From: Variovorax paradoxus
Lineage (GTDB): Bacteria; Pseudomonadota; Gammaproteobacteria; Burkholderiales; Burkholderiaceae_C
Assembly: GCF_030811855.1 (NCBI RefSeq)
Contig: NZ_JAUSRN010000003.1
Span: 248,001-312,000, forward strand
Length of the DNA stretch: 64,000 bases
Direction: 5' to 3'
In this document: piece after piece, positions 16,916-25,377 of the stretch
Layout of the letters: each line of letters starts with the position of its first letter
Position numbering within the stretch: the first letter of the stretch is position 1
Notes under the pieces: generated by a model
Databases searched by the model: none
The model's input: the letters and a program-made list of their open reading frames with translations, nothing else
Told to the model about the DNA's origin: nothing
Program-made: the position numbers and the translations under genes

Positions 16916-19900
16916 TTGCCACACCGGAGTTCCAGCTCAACGCACTTGTTGCGGGGCTCGCACTTCTCCTGATGACATGGGGGCGGGTCCAGCGCGCCTC
17001 CGATCGCATGCTGTTCGGCGGGCTCACGGCGCTGCTGTTGATGCGGTATGCGATATGGCGCGTGGTCGCCACCATGCCGCCTTCGGACCTGGGCTTTGAA
17101 ACCTTGTTCGCGTGGGTGTTCCTCGCCTTCGAGCTCACGGCCATCATCTACACGCTGATGTCCATCCACATGCTGGTGCGGCGGCGCGACAACCATGCGC
17201 TGGCCGACCGCGGTGAAGCCGAGCTGCGGCGCCTGGGTGCCAAGGTGCCGGCGGTGGACGTCTTCATCTGCACCTACAACGAAGAGCTGGCCGTGCTGGA
17301 AAAAACCATCATCGCCGCACAGGCCATCGACTATCCGCAGGTGAAAGTCTGGGTGCTCGACGACACGCGGCGCGACTGGCTGCGCGACTATTGCGAGCGC
17401 AAGGGCGTGCACTATGCGCGGCGGCCCGACAACAGCCACGCCAAGGCCGGCAATCTCAACAACGGGCTGCGCATCTCGGCGGACGTGACCAACGCGCCAT
17501 ACATCCTGGTGCTCGATGCCGACTTTGCGCCGCAGCGGCAGATCATCTATCGCATGCTGGGCCTTTTCGCAGACCGCAAGGTGGGGCTGGTGCAGACGCC
17601 GCAGTTCTATTACAACGCCGACCCCATCCAGCACAACCTGCGCGCCACCGACAGCTGGGTCGACGAGCAGCGCGTGTTCTTCGACGTGCTGCAGCCCGCC
17701 AAGGATGCGGTGGACTCTGCGTTCTGCGTGGGCACATCGTTCATCGTGCGGCGCGACCTCATCACTGCCGCAGGCGGCTTCCCCGTGGGCAGCGTGTGCG
17801 AAGACATTCACACCACCTTCTTGCTGCTTCGGCATGGCCACATCACGCGCTGGCTGGGCGAGCGGCTTTCGAACGGCTTGTCGGCCGAGAGCATCATCGA
17901 CTACATCAACCAGCGCAGCCGGTGGTGCCTGGGCACGGTGCAGCTCGCGCTCCTGCCCCAGGGGCCGCTGCGCGGCAGGGGCTACACCTTCTCGGCGCGG
18001 ATGCATTTCTTGCACGGCCTGCTGCACTGGCTCGGCAAGCCTTTCATGGCGCTGATCATGCTGGCGCCTGCGCTGTACTGGTATGCGGGCGTCTCGGTCT
18101 TCCATGCCTCGCCGCAAGCATTTGCCGCCTACGGGCTGCCGCCGCTCGTGATGTTCTGGGCCTACAGCTACTGGATCAGCGAGCGGCGCTGCCTGCCCGT
18201 GTTCAGCGAGGTGAGCCAGCTGGTCGCGGCCATGGCGGTCACCAGCACGCTCGCGAGCGCCATGCTGCGTCCCTTCGGCCGGCCTTTCAAGGTGACGAAC
18301 AAGGGGCTCGATCGTTCGAAGACGGTGGTGCATTGGAAATTGGTTGCCATGTTCGGCGGGCTGCTGGTGGCTCTGCAGCTCGGCGGCGCATCGGTGGCCT
18401 TGAGCGGCGAGGCTCTCACGCCGGGCGACCAGCTCAACCTGGTGTGGACCGGCATCGCACTGCTGCTGTGTCTGGCCGCGCTCATGGCCTGCGTCGACTT
18501 GCCACGGCCGGAGCAGGAAGAGCGCTTCCCTTGGCGCGCGCGCACCCGGGTCCGCACCGCGGCGGGCGAGGGCGAGGCCCGCTTCGTCAACATCGCGGCG
18601 GACGGGGCTCTGGTGGAAGCCAAGGCGCCGCTGAAGCGCCTGCGCGTAGGTCAGCCGCTGGAGGTGTACGTCGATTCCGTGGGCTGGCTACCGGCGCGCC
18701 TTGCCCGCAAAAGCTCCGCGGGCGCAGAGTTGCGCTTCGACGCCACTTCCGAGGCACAGCGCGAGCAATTGGTGAGCCACGTGTTCACCGTGCCGCCGAG
18801 CCATGTCGCCGTTCAGGTGAAGCCGTGGCGCGCCGCTTCGGCATTGCTCGAGAGTGCGGGATTCGGCGCGCCCGGAGCGGGCTTCATGCGCCTCTTTCTG
18901 CGACTGTTCCTGCTGGTGATCGCAACCTGCGTGGTGTTGGTGGTGAGCGGATGCAACCTCACGCCGCCTATGAAGCAGCCAGACCTGACCGTGCCCACGC
19001 AATGGCCGGCCGGCACCGCGGCGCCAAGCGCCGAGCCAGTGGACTGGCGCAGTTTCGTGCAGGACGACGAACTGCGCGGGCTGATTGACACCGCTCTCAA
19101 GCAGAACCGCGACCTGCGCGTCTACGCTGCGAAGGCACGCGAGGCTCGCGCCGTTTATGCCGGAACCCGCGCTTCGCTGTTCCCGCAGATCGGCCTTTCG
19201 GGCCACGCTCAGCGCGCGCAGACCACGCCGCAGGGCTCGCTCAGCCCAATCGGCAACGTACCGACCAACGGAGGCGTGTCCAACAGCTTCGACGTGCAGG
19301 CGGGCGTGACTTCGTACGAGCTCGACTTCTTCGGCCGCCAGCAGAGCACGGCGCAGCAAGGTGGCGCCCTGGCCGAAGCAGGCGACAAGGACTACGCGGC
19401 CGCGCGCATGAACTTGGTGGGCGAGGTGTCGAATGCATACCTCACGCTGCGCGCCGACCGCGCATTGCTCGCGCTGGCGAATGCCAACGAAGGCGGGCTT
19501 TCCTCCAACGCCGACATGATCGGCCGCGCCAAGGCGGCCGGCGGCGCCGCGCAGCTCGACGTCTATCGTGCGCAATCGCTGTTGCAGAACGCGCGCGTGC
19601 GGCAAGAGGAATACCGCATGCGCGTGGCGCAGGATCTTCAGTGGTTGAACGTGCTGGTCGGCCAGCCGGTGCCACCGGACACAGGCAGCGCACGGCCTTG
19701 GCCCGAGCGCTCGACGGCCCCGGTGACCGCAGGCCTGCCGTCCAGCTTGCTGCAGCGCCGACCCGACTTGCTGGCCGCCTATTCGCGGGTCGAGGCCGCC
19801 AATTCGGGCGTCGGTGCGGCCAAGGCTGCGATGCTGCCGACCATCTCGCTCACGGCCTTGGCGGGCGGCATCAGCGGGGACTTGTCTTCGCTATTGAGCA

Positions 19901-20316
19901 GCGGCAACAGGAGCTGGGCTGGCGTGCTCGGTGTGTCGCTGCCGATTTTCGACTGGGGTCGCCGCTCGGCCAACATCACCGCCAACGAAGAGCGGCTCGC
20001 AGCCGCCATGTCGTCGTATGAATACGCGGCGCAAGTGGCCTTCCGGGAGACCGCCAATGCGCTGATTGCCGACGACCACCTGCGTCCGCAGTTGGAGGCG
20101 CAGCAGACCCGTGTGCAGTCGCTTGAAAAAGTGGCCAGCATTTCGCGCACGCGCTTTCGCAGCGGCCTGGAAGATTACTTCTCGAGCCAGGATGCCCAGC
20201 GCGAACTCTATGCCGAGCAACAGCAGCTGATCGAACTGCAGCTCAAGCAGGCCGTGAACATGGTCAACCTGTACAAGGCGCTCGGAGGTGGGTGGAGCAG
20301 CAGCGCGCAGGGTTAA
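16903..20316 (+). CDS. Fusion of BcsA-like glycosyltransferase 2, PilZ domain and TolC/NodT-type outer membrane lipoprotein
   Basis: One uninterrupted frame of 1137 codons. Residues 1-100 hold several membrane helices. The GT2 core follows: D119 (VDVFICTYNEE), D153 (VLDDTRRD), D205-A-D207, a CED triad at 299-301 where TED is usual, and QRSRW at 337-341; more membrane helices lie at about 365-530. A PilZ domain has RARTR at 545-549 and NIAADG from N563 (Ala in place of Ser), suggesting c-di-GMP control. From M662 a lipoprotein signal with lipobox VVSGC (C684) begins, followed by about 450 residues of a complete NodT-like outer membrane factor. The joined architecture is unusual. An SD-like GGAGCGGG precedes M662, so internal initiation could also yield the lipoprotein alone. 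A lost stop or sequencing frameshift is the alternative. Confidence 0.88.
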   Translation: MSHLIATPEFQLNALVAGLALLLMTWGRVQRASDRMLFGGLTALLLMRYAIWRVVATMPPSDLGFETLFAWVFLAFELTAIIYTLMSIHMLVRRRDNHALADRGEAELRRLGAKVPAVDVFICTYNEELAVLEKTIIAAQAIDYPQVKVWVLDDTRRDWLRDYCERKGVHYARRPDNSHAKAGNLNNGLRISADVTNAPYILVLDADFAPQRQIIYRMLGLFADRKVGLVQTPQFYYNADPIQHNLRATDSWVDEQRVFFDVLQPAKDAVDSAFCVGTSFIVRRDLITAAGGFPVGSVCEDIHTTFLLLRHGHITRWLGERLSNGLSAESIIDYINQRSRWCLGTVQLALLPQGPLRGRGYTFSARMHFLHGLLHWLGKPFMALIMLAPALYWYAGVSVFHASPQAFAAYGLPPLVMFWAYSYWISERRCLPVFSEVSQLVAAMAVTSTLASAMLRPFGRPFKVTNKGLDRSKTVVHWKLVAMFGGLLVALQLGGASVALSGEALTPGDQLNLVWTGIALLLCLAALMACVDLPRPEQEERFPWRARTRVRTAAGEGEARFVNIAADGALVEAKAPLKRLRVGQPLEVYVDSVGWLPARLARKSSAGAELRFDATSEAQREQLVSHVFTVPPSHVAVQVKPWRAASALLESAGFGAPGAGFMRLFLRLFLLVIATCVVLVVSGCNLTPPMKQPDLTVPTQWPAGTAAPSAEPVDWRSFVQDDELRGLIDTALKQNRDLRVYAAKAREARAVYAGTRASLFPQIGLSGHAQRAQTTPQGSLSPIGNVPTNGGVSNSFDVQAGVTSYELDFFGRQQSTAQQGGALAEAGDKDYAAARMNLVGEVSNAYLTLRADRALLALANANEGGLSSNADMIGRAKAAGGAAQLDVYRAQSLLQNARVRQEEYRMRVAQDLQWLNVLVGQPVPPDTGSARPWPERSTAPVTAGLPSSLLQRRPDLLAAYSRVEAANSGVGAAKAAMLPTISLTALAGGISGDLSSLLSSGNRSWAGVLGVSLPIFDWGRRSANITANEERLAAAMSSYEYAAQVAFRETANALIADDHLRPQLEAQQTRVQSLEKVASISRTRFRSGLEDYFSSQDAQRELYAEQQQLIELQLKQAVNMVNLYKALGGGWSSSAQG

Positions 20317-20361
20317 GCGAATGCGCGCCGCCGGTCTCAGGTCAGAGGCTGGGCTGAAGGA

Positions 20362-20640
20362 TCAGGCCGCGTTGATGGCGTCCTTCAGCGCCTTGCCCGC
20401 GGCGAACTTGGGACTCTTGCTGGCCTTGATGGTGATTGGCTGGCCGGTGGATGGATTGCGGCCGGTGCGTTCGGCACGGCTTGCAACGGTGAAGGTGCCA
20501 AAGCCGATCAGCTGGACAGACTCGCCGCGCACCAGGGCGCGCGAGAGTTGCTCGAGCGCCGAATCGAAAGCGCGGCCGGCGTCGGCCTTGCTGAGGTTCG
20601 TGTCTTCTGCGATGGCGGCAATGAGTTCGGTCTTGTTCAA
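20362..20640 (-). CDS. hup: HU-family DNA-binding protein
   Basis: Nucleoid protein that binds and bends DNA as a dimer. The 92-residue product begins MNKTELIAAIAEDTNLSKADAG and has the beta-arm region GFGTFTVASRAERTGRNPSTGQ and KSPKFAAGKALKDAIN, all typical for HU. A normal length and the NPSTG/ITI segment separate it from IHF. It is convergent with the polysaccharide module (46 bases between stops). Upstream lies a 309-base space that must carry its promoter. Confidence 0.95.
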   Translation of the reverse strand: MNKTELIAAIAEDTNLSKADAGRAFDSALEQLSRALVRGESVQLIGFGTFTVASRAERTGRNPSTGQPITIKASKSPKFAAGKALKDAINAA

Positions 20641-20949
20641 AACAGGGGTTCCTTTTCAGTAGAACAGTTGTGGAAATCTAGGAATGACAGCACGCGAGTT
20701 TGACGGAAGTGCGCCGCGCAATTTTCTATTGACGAATGTCTCTGATCGTCTATCGAATGGATCGCACATTCGCAAGTGCGTGAAGTACTGGGCAGAGTTG
20801 CATCTTAGATACCCCTGCCGGCATAAACAAAACCCGAGCGTGAAACAGTTCCTGGAAAAATGTTATGGCGCAAACTATCTTGGCGCCATTGTTGACGACG
20901 GCACCAGGCCGCTCGCAACGGCGCACCACAATTTCAACAAGGAGCCCCC
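20641..20949. other. Intergenic region between hup and the small lipoprotein gene
   Basis: No gene is supported. A plus-strand open frame at 20684-20953 has no recognisable features. The region is AT-richer than its surroundings and should hold divergent promoters for hup (minus) and the small lipoprotein gene (plus). A possible sigma-70 site on the plus strand is TTGACG near 20730 with TATCGA 16 bases downstream, about 180 bases before the lipoprotein start; this is weak support only. Confidence 0.4.
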
Positions 20950-21096
20950 ATGAAAAAAACTGCTGCCACCCTGATGTTCGCCTTTGTCATGTCTTTGCTC
21001 ATGAGCGGCTGTGTGGTTCCGGTCTACGAGGGAGGAGGCGGGCAAAAAGGTGGAAACTTCTGCCCGCCCGGACAAGCCAAGAAAGGCAATTGCTGA
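20950..21096 (+). CDS. Small lipoprotein, 48 residues
   Basis: A short gene with a strong ribosome binding site (AAGGAGCCCCC directly before ATG 20950). The product starts MKKTAATLMFAFVMSLLMSGC, a lipoprotein signal with lipobox LMSGC and lipidated Cys at residue 21. The mature peptide is only about 28 residues: a glycine-rich stretch (YEGGGGQKGG) and then NFCPPGQAKKGNC, whose two cysteines could form a disulfide. Asp is absent at position +2, so outer membrane sorting is expected. No function is known to me. The 85-residue membrane protein gene follows on the same strand after 48 bases. Confidence 0.75.
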   Translation: MKKTAATLMFAFVMSLLMSGCVVPVYEGGGGQKGGNFCPPGQAKKGNC

Positions 21097-21144
21097 ACCC
21101 GGACAAGCCTGAAGCCTTGAGCCATCCGTGCTTCCGCGCGACCC

Positions 21145-21402
21145 ATGAACAATCCCGAACCCCCCGCCTATCTGATCCGGAACTGGCGGGGGACATTGAT
21201 GGCCGCGCTGGTCGGCCTTTTGATCGCGCTCGCAATGGCCATGAAATGGCTTGTCGAATTTCAGGTTGGAGCGGCAGAGGAACGCCGCTCGCTCGAAGCC
21301 ATTGCACGCGCAGCGCAAATGCGCTGCTTCGAGCTCGCATCTCATCGCGCCACCGAGGCATGCCGAGCGGCTCTCGAGGCCAAGCGCGGGTCCGCGCCCT
21401 GA
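21145..21402 (+). CDS. Small single-pass membrane protein, unknown function
   Basis: The 85-residue product has a short cytoplasmic N-terminus (MNNPEPPAYLIRNW), one transmembrane helix at about residues 16-34 (TLMAALVGLLIALAMAMKW), and an Ala/Glu/Arg-rich helical tail with two cysteines (MRCFELA, EACRAAL). No family is recognised. It lies after the small lipoprotein gene and converges with the AsmA-family gene, whose stop is 8 bases away. Coding potential is plausible from the membrane helix and amphipathic tail, but evidence is limited. Confidence 0.55.
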   Translation: MNNPEPPAYLIRNWRGTLMAALVGLLIALAMAMKWLVEFQVGAAEERRSLEAIARAAQMRCFELASHRATEACRAALEAKRGSAP

Positions 21403-21410
21403 AGCAATAG

Positions 21411-23429
21411 TCACTGCCGACGCAGCTTTGCCGGCCGCACGGCGGGTGCCTGCGGCTTCTTGCTTGCTTGAGCTTCCAGCGGCGCACACCCTGCGAACTC
21501 CTGCGTACCCACGTTCAACAAGGGCAGCAGTGCGGCCACCGGTGCCGCCACTGCACCCAGCGCCACCGCTGCGCCTAGCTTGAGTGCCACCGCTCCCTTG
21601 TCGACGCCCACGTCGGGATTCTTGAGCGTGCCCTTGACGTACAGCGGCGAGCGAAGCGAGAGAACGCGCAACGCCTTGTTTCGCGGCTGAATCTCCAGCG
21701 CAAGTTGTTCGTTCGACAGGTTGATGAGTCCCGTAACCTCGATGACCGATTCGTCGGTATCCAGAACAAATGAGCGGGTCTGCATGACGCCCTGCGTCAC
21801 CTTGAAGTCGCTGGCCAGGCAGTTGAGCTGAACCTGCTTGTCGCCGAAGAGCTGGGTCGCCACCACGTTGCCGATGTTCAGCCCCATGGCTTCGAGCAGA
21901 AATTTGCTCATGGTGCCCTTGCTCACCAGGGCTTTCACCTCGCCGTTGGAAGTGCCCAGCAAAGCCGCGATCGAGTTGCCCGATGCCGACAGTGCCGCGT
22001 CGCCGCCCACTTCGCCCAGGCTGGCACGCATCGTGTCTAGGGTTGGAAAGAGCTCCTTGATCTTGAGCTTGCGCGCCGACAGCTGCAGGTTCGCTCGAAT
22101 GGGATTTTGCCGGCCGTCGAGCCTTGCCGTTGCGGCCAGCGTGCCGCCCGCGACGCCAAAGCTGAGCGGCGTGAGCGAAAGCACGCTGTCCTCCAGATGC
22201 AGGTCGGCCACCAGGCTTTCGATGGGCAGGTCCTTCGCATGCAGGATCTTGCGGCTCGAAAACTTCACGTCCGCATCGATGCTGCCCCAGCTTGCCGTGT
22301 CGAACTTTTCCACCGGCAGCACCTTGTCCGCCGGCTGCACGGCAGGCGCACCCCGCTTGGCCTTGCTCGCGTTGGAGTCCGCGCCGATCAACGGCGCCAG
22401 GTCCTGCAGGCGCAGCTGGTTGGATTGCACCTGACCGCGCAGCAGCGGCCGCGGCTGCCGGGAAATGTATTCCAGTGTGCCCGCAATGTCGCTCGCACCC
22501 ACGCTGCCCTTGAAGTCTTCGTACAGCCAGCGGCCGCCGGCCTTGTCGAGCTTGCCTATCAGATGGCCTTCGGTGCTGAAAGGAGGCGTGTTGGGCAGCG
22601 TGATGCCAGTGATCGGGTACAGGTGCGCCATGCTGGCGCCCGAGAGCTTGAGCCGCAGGTCGAGTGCCGCCAGCGCGTCCGGCTTGGTCAGCGTGCCGGC
22701 AACGTCGATGCGAGTCGCGCCGATCTGCACGCCGGCTTGCAGCGGGTAGGGCTTATCGTCTTTTTGCAGCGAAAGCACCGCACCGGCCTGGCCGCTTCCG
22801 CGCACCGATGTCTGCCGGAAGGTGCCACTGAGCTTCCAGCCGATGCCGTAGCCTTCTGTGCTTTCTTTCGGCAAGCTGTCGATGTCCACCTTCAGGTCGA
22901 CCTTTGCGGTGGCATCCACGAGCTTTACCGTGCCGTGGCTCAGCACCAGCCGTTGCAGCTCGAGCTTCCAGAGCGATGGGGCTGCATTGCCTGCTGCCAG
23001 CGTCCAGTTGTTCCTGCCGTCGGCGGCGCGCTCGAGCGAAAGCGCCGGGCCATCGAGTTCCAGCGTGGGAATCCGGATTGTGTGGTCCAGCAAGGGCAGC
23101 GGGTTGAGGGAAAAGGTCAGCTGCTTGATCTGGGCCAGGTGCGGGCCGGTCTTTCCCCAATCGACATTGCCCAGCGTGATGTCCTGCGCCTTCAGCCGAG
23201 GCCATGGCACCCAGCGCCGCCAGCCGGTTTCAGCCTCGGGACTGTCCCACTGCAGAACCAGGTCGCCCTGGATCGCGAAGGGGCGGCCGGTCGCTTCGCT
23301 GACGCGTTGGCTGATCCAGGGTTTGGCGCGGTTCCAGTCGAAACTCGACACGACGGCGAAGCAGATGGCCACCAGGATCGACAGGACCAGCAAAGTCCAA
23401 CCCGCGAGGCGGGGGAACATCGATTTCAT
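21411..23429 (-). CDS. AsmA family protein
   Basis: Large envelope protein of the AsmA family, members of which are implicated in outer membrane assembly and in phospholipid transport between membranes. The 672-residue product has one N-terminal membrane helix (about residues 10-28, WTLLVLSILVAICFAVVSSF), then the AsmA N-terminal segment with WISQRVSEATGRPFAIQGD, and a long beta-rich periplasmic body. The C-terminal part has the conserved AsmA region with SGNSIAALLGTSNGEV, LNCLASDFKVTQGVMQTRSFVLDT and NPDVGVDKGAVALK. The gene stands alone; the universal stress protein gene is upstream on the same strand, 111 bases away. Confidence 0.9.
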   Translation of the reverse strand: MKSMFPRLAGWTLLVLSILVAICFAVVSSFDWNRAKPWISQRVSEATGRPFAIQGDLVLQWDSPEAETGWRRWVPWPRLKAQDITLGNVDWGKTGPHLAQIKQLTFSLNPLPLLDHTIRIPTLELDGPALSLERAADGRNNWTLAAGNAAPSLWKLELQRLVLSHGTVKLVDATAKVDLKVDIDSLPKESTEGYGIGWKLSGTFRQTSVRGSGQAGAVLSLQKDDKPYPLQAGVQIGATRIDVAGTLTKPDALAALDLRLKLSGASMAHLYPITGITLPNTPPFSTEGHLIGKLDKAGGRWLYEDFKGSVGASDIAGTLEYISRQPRPLLRGQVQSNQLRLQDLAPLIGADSNASKAKRGAPAVQPADKVLPVEKFDTASWGSIDADVKFSSRKILHAKDLPIESLVADLHLEDSVLSLTPLSFGVAGGTLAATARLDGRQNPIRANLQLSARKLKIKELFPTLDTMRASLGEVGGDAALSASGNSIAALLGTSNGEVKALVSKGTMSKFLLEAMGLNIGNVVATQLFGDKQVQLNCLASDFKVTQGVMQTRSFVLDTDESVIEVTGLINLSNEQLALEIQPRNKALRVLSLRSPLYVKGTLKNPDVGVDKGAVALKLGAAVALGAVAAPVAALLPLLNVGTQEFAGCAPLEAQASKKPQAPAVRPAKLRRQ

Positions 23430-23540
23430 TCAGACACCCTTGAACGGCCCTTGCGTTATGCAGCAATGCCGTGGACTGTACCTTCCGCGGTTCTGGGTAA
23501 ACCCACAGGGCGGACAAGGGCTCCCATCGACGCCGTGCGG

Positions 23541-23987
23541 CTAGCGCAGCACGAGTACCGGAATGTGAGAGTGCGTCAGCACGTGCAGCGTCTCGCTGCC
23601 CATCAGCAGCCGTGCAAAACTGCGGCGGCCATGCGAAGCCATCACGATCAGATCGCACTGCTGGTTCTTGGCCGTCGCGATGATCGCTTCGGCCACCTGG
23701 TTGGACTTCATGACGATCGCCTGGGCACTGCGGACCCCCTTGGCAACCGCGGTGTCGCGGACCGCATCCACCAGGCGCTGGCCGCTCAGGTTGGCCTGCT
23801 CTTGCGAAGCTTCGATTTCGCGCTGGTTCAGCATCATCGAGCCTTCGAAATAACCATAAGGCTGGACGTGCACGACGTTGACGCTCACCAGTTCGGCCCG
23901 GGTCAGCACGGCAAGGTCGATGGCGGTGGCAACCGCCTGTTCGGAGAGCGAAGAGCCATCGGTGGCGACGAGGATGCGCTTGTACAT
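23541..23987 (-). CDS. Universal stress protein (UspA family)
   Basis: Single-domain Usp of 148 residues, cytoplasmic. It starts at ATG 23987 with MYKRILVATDGSSLSEQAV, the family N-terminus; the frame is open eight codons further, which I exclude. The ATP-binding end has DLIVMASHGRRSFARLLMGSET followed by HSHIPVLVLR, close to but not exactly the G-2x-G-9x-G(S/T) consensus, because the second glycine is replaced by Ser. Function is general stress survival by family; no specific role can be read. It is divergent from the gene at 24154. Confidence 0.9.
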   Translation of the reverse strand: MYKRILVATDGSSLSEQAVATAIDLAVLTRAELVSVNVVHVQPYGYFEGSMMLNQREIEASQEQANLSGQRLVDAVRDTAVAKGVRSAQAIVMKSNQVAEAIIATAKNQQCDLIVMASHGRRSFARLLMGSETLHVLTHSHIPVLVLR

Positions 23988-24153
23988 GGCCGACTCCTTG
24001 GCCCCCGGCACTGCGGGTGCCTTCCCAATCCAGTCTAGGCACGGCGCAGGGGTGCTTCAAGCAAAGCAGCTTGGCTGCAGCCTCTAATCGCACATCCCGC
24101 CTTCGCTCGCGCCATACTTGCGGCTGTTCTTTCCGCCAGTGTTTCTCGTTCCC

Positions 24154-24693
24154 ATGCCGAAGCTGCGATCCGTCGTTCTCCTGTTTTCTTCCCATTTTGT
24201 TATTCGGGCGCTTGCTGTGTGCGTGGCGGTCTTCGCCGTGCAGGCGCTGCATGCACAGGTCCTTCCGGCCGGCGTACGGCTCGGCATGTCGGCCGATGAA
24301 CTGCGGGCGGCAATGCCCACGGTCCAACGCGTGCAGCGGCCGCAGCGGCTTGCCGGCGGGCTATTGGGAAGCTGGCAAGCGACGCCGGTTTCGATGGCAG
24401 GTTTGGCGTTCGAGCCGACCTTCTTCTTTGCTGGTTCGCAGCTCCAGCGCGTCGAGTTCGTCGCATCCGCGGAGGCGCTGCCCGATGGCGGATCGGTTGC
24501 ATTTGCCGAACTGGTCCGGTGGGGACGCGCGGCCTTCGGCAGCGAGGTGGCATCGAACGACCCCGGTGCCGCCTATGCGGCATGGACGAGCGCCGACGCC
24601 GATGTGTACGTGCAGCACGTGCGCGACACACGCCGCGCGAGCCTGCGGCTCGTCTACAAGGCGCGGCAGGTCCGCGGCGGCAGTGAACTCTGA
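24154..24693 (+). CDS. Exported hypothetical protein
   Basis: A 179-residue product without a recognised family. It begins MPKLRSVVLLFSSHFVIRALAVCVAVFAVQALHAQ, a long signal peptide with cleavage likely after LHA at about residue 34. The mature part starts with VLPAGVRLGMSADELRAAMP, a motif seen in small secreted or periplasmic proteins of the SmpA/BamE-like kind where GMS-EL initiates a helix. I chose the ATG at 24154; the frame extends to a TTG at 24118. It converges with ureG, whose terminator overlaps its stop region. Confidence 0.65.
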   Translation: MPKLRSVVLLFSSHFVIRALAVCVAVFAVQALHAQVLPAGVRLGMSADELRAAMPTVQRVQRPQRLAGGLLGSWQATPVSMAGLAFEPTFFFAGSQLQRVEFVASAEALPDGGSVAFAELVRWGRAAFGSEVASNDPGAAYAAWTSADADVYVQHVRDTRRASLRLVYKARQVRGGSEL

Positions 24694-24717
24694 AGAAGAA
24701 AAAGCGGCTCAGGCCGC
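24691..24717 (-). terminator. Probable terminator of the urease accessory operon
   Basis: On the minus strand a short stem GCGGC/GCCGC with loop CTGA is followed by TTTTTCTTCTTC. The ureG stop codon TGA (24709-24711) lies in the loop. The stem is only five GC pairs, but the T-rich tail and position at the end of ureABCEFG support termination. Confidence 0.55.
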
Positions 24718-25359
24718 GGTGAGCATGCCGCGCTGTTCGATGAACGCCACCACCTCGGCCACGCCGGTGTGGGTCTTGAGGTTGGTCATCACGTAGGGGC
24801 GCTGCCGGCGCATGCGCTGCGTGTCCTGCTCCATCACGTCGAGGTTTGCGCCGACGTACGGGGCGAGATCGGTCTTGTTGATGACGAACAGATCGCTTTT
24901 GGTGATGCCGGGCCCGCCCTTGCGGGGAATCTTCTCGCCGGCGGCGACGTCGATCACGTAGATGGTCAGGTCTGACAGCTCGGGGCTGAAGGTCGCCGCA
25001 AGGTTGTCGCCGCCCGATTCGACGAACACCACGTCGGCATCGGGAAAGTCCTCGAGCATGCGGTCGATGGCCTCGAGGTTGATCGAGGCGTCTTCACGGA
25101 TGGCGGTGTGCGGGCAGCCGCCGGTCTCCACGCCCATGATGCGCTCGGCCGGCAGTGCGCCGGCCACGGTGAGCAGGCGCTGGTCTTCCTTGGTGTAGAT
25201 GTCGTTGGTGATGGCGATCAGGTCGTACTTGTCGCGCATCGCCTTGCAAAGCATTTCGAGCAGCGTGGTCTTGCCCGAGCCGACCGGTCCTCCGATGCCC
25301 ACGCGCAGCGGCGGCAGTTTCTTGGTGCGATGAGGAATGTGGTGCAGGGCGGAGGTCAT
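24709..25359 (-). CDS. ureG: Urease accessory GTPase UreG
   Basis: SIMIBI-class GTPase that drives nickel insertion into urease with UreE, UreF and UreD/H. The 216-residue protein has the P-loop [13 protein letters not shown] near residues 22-34, the metal-binding CPH motif ([11 protein letters not shown]) near 78-80, the [18 protein letters not shown] segment and the guanine motif [13 protein letters not shown]. Length is typical. It is the last gene of the minus-strand urease cluster, 18 bases after ureF, and ends in a hairpin terminator. Confidence 0.97.
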   Translation of the reverse strand: MTSALHHIPHRTKKLPPLRVGIGGPVGSGKTTLLEMLCKAMRDKYDLIAITNDIYTKEDQRLLTVAGALPAERIMGVETGGCPHTAIREDASINLEAIDRMLEDFPDADVVFVESGGDNLAATFSPELSDLTIYVIDVAAGEKIPRKGGPGITKSDLFVINKTDLAPYVGANLDVMEQDTQRMRRQRPYVMTNLKTHTGVAEVVAFIEQRGMLTAA

Positions 25360-25377
25360 GGGCGTTGTCCGGTTCGG

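Noticed and set aside
20684..20953. An 89-codon open frame between hup and the small lipoprotein gene
   Set aside because: It has no recognisable features and overlaps the start of the lipoprotein gene, and the region must hold the hup promoter.
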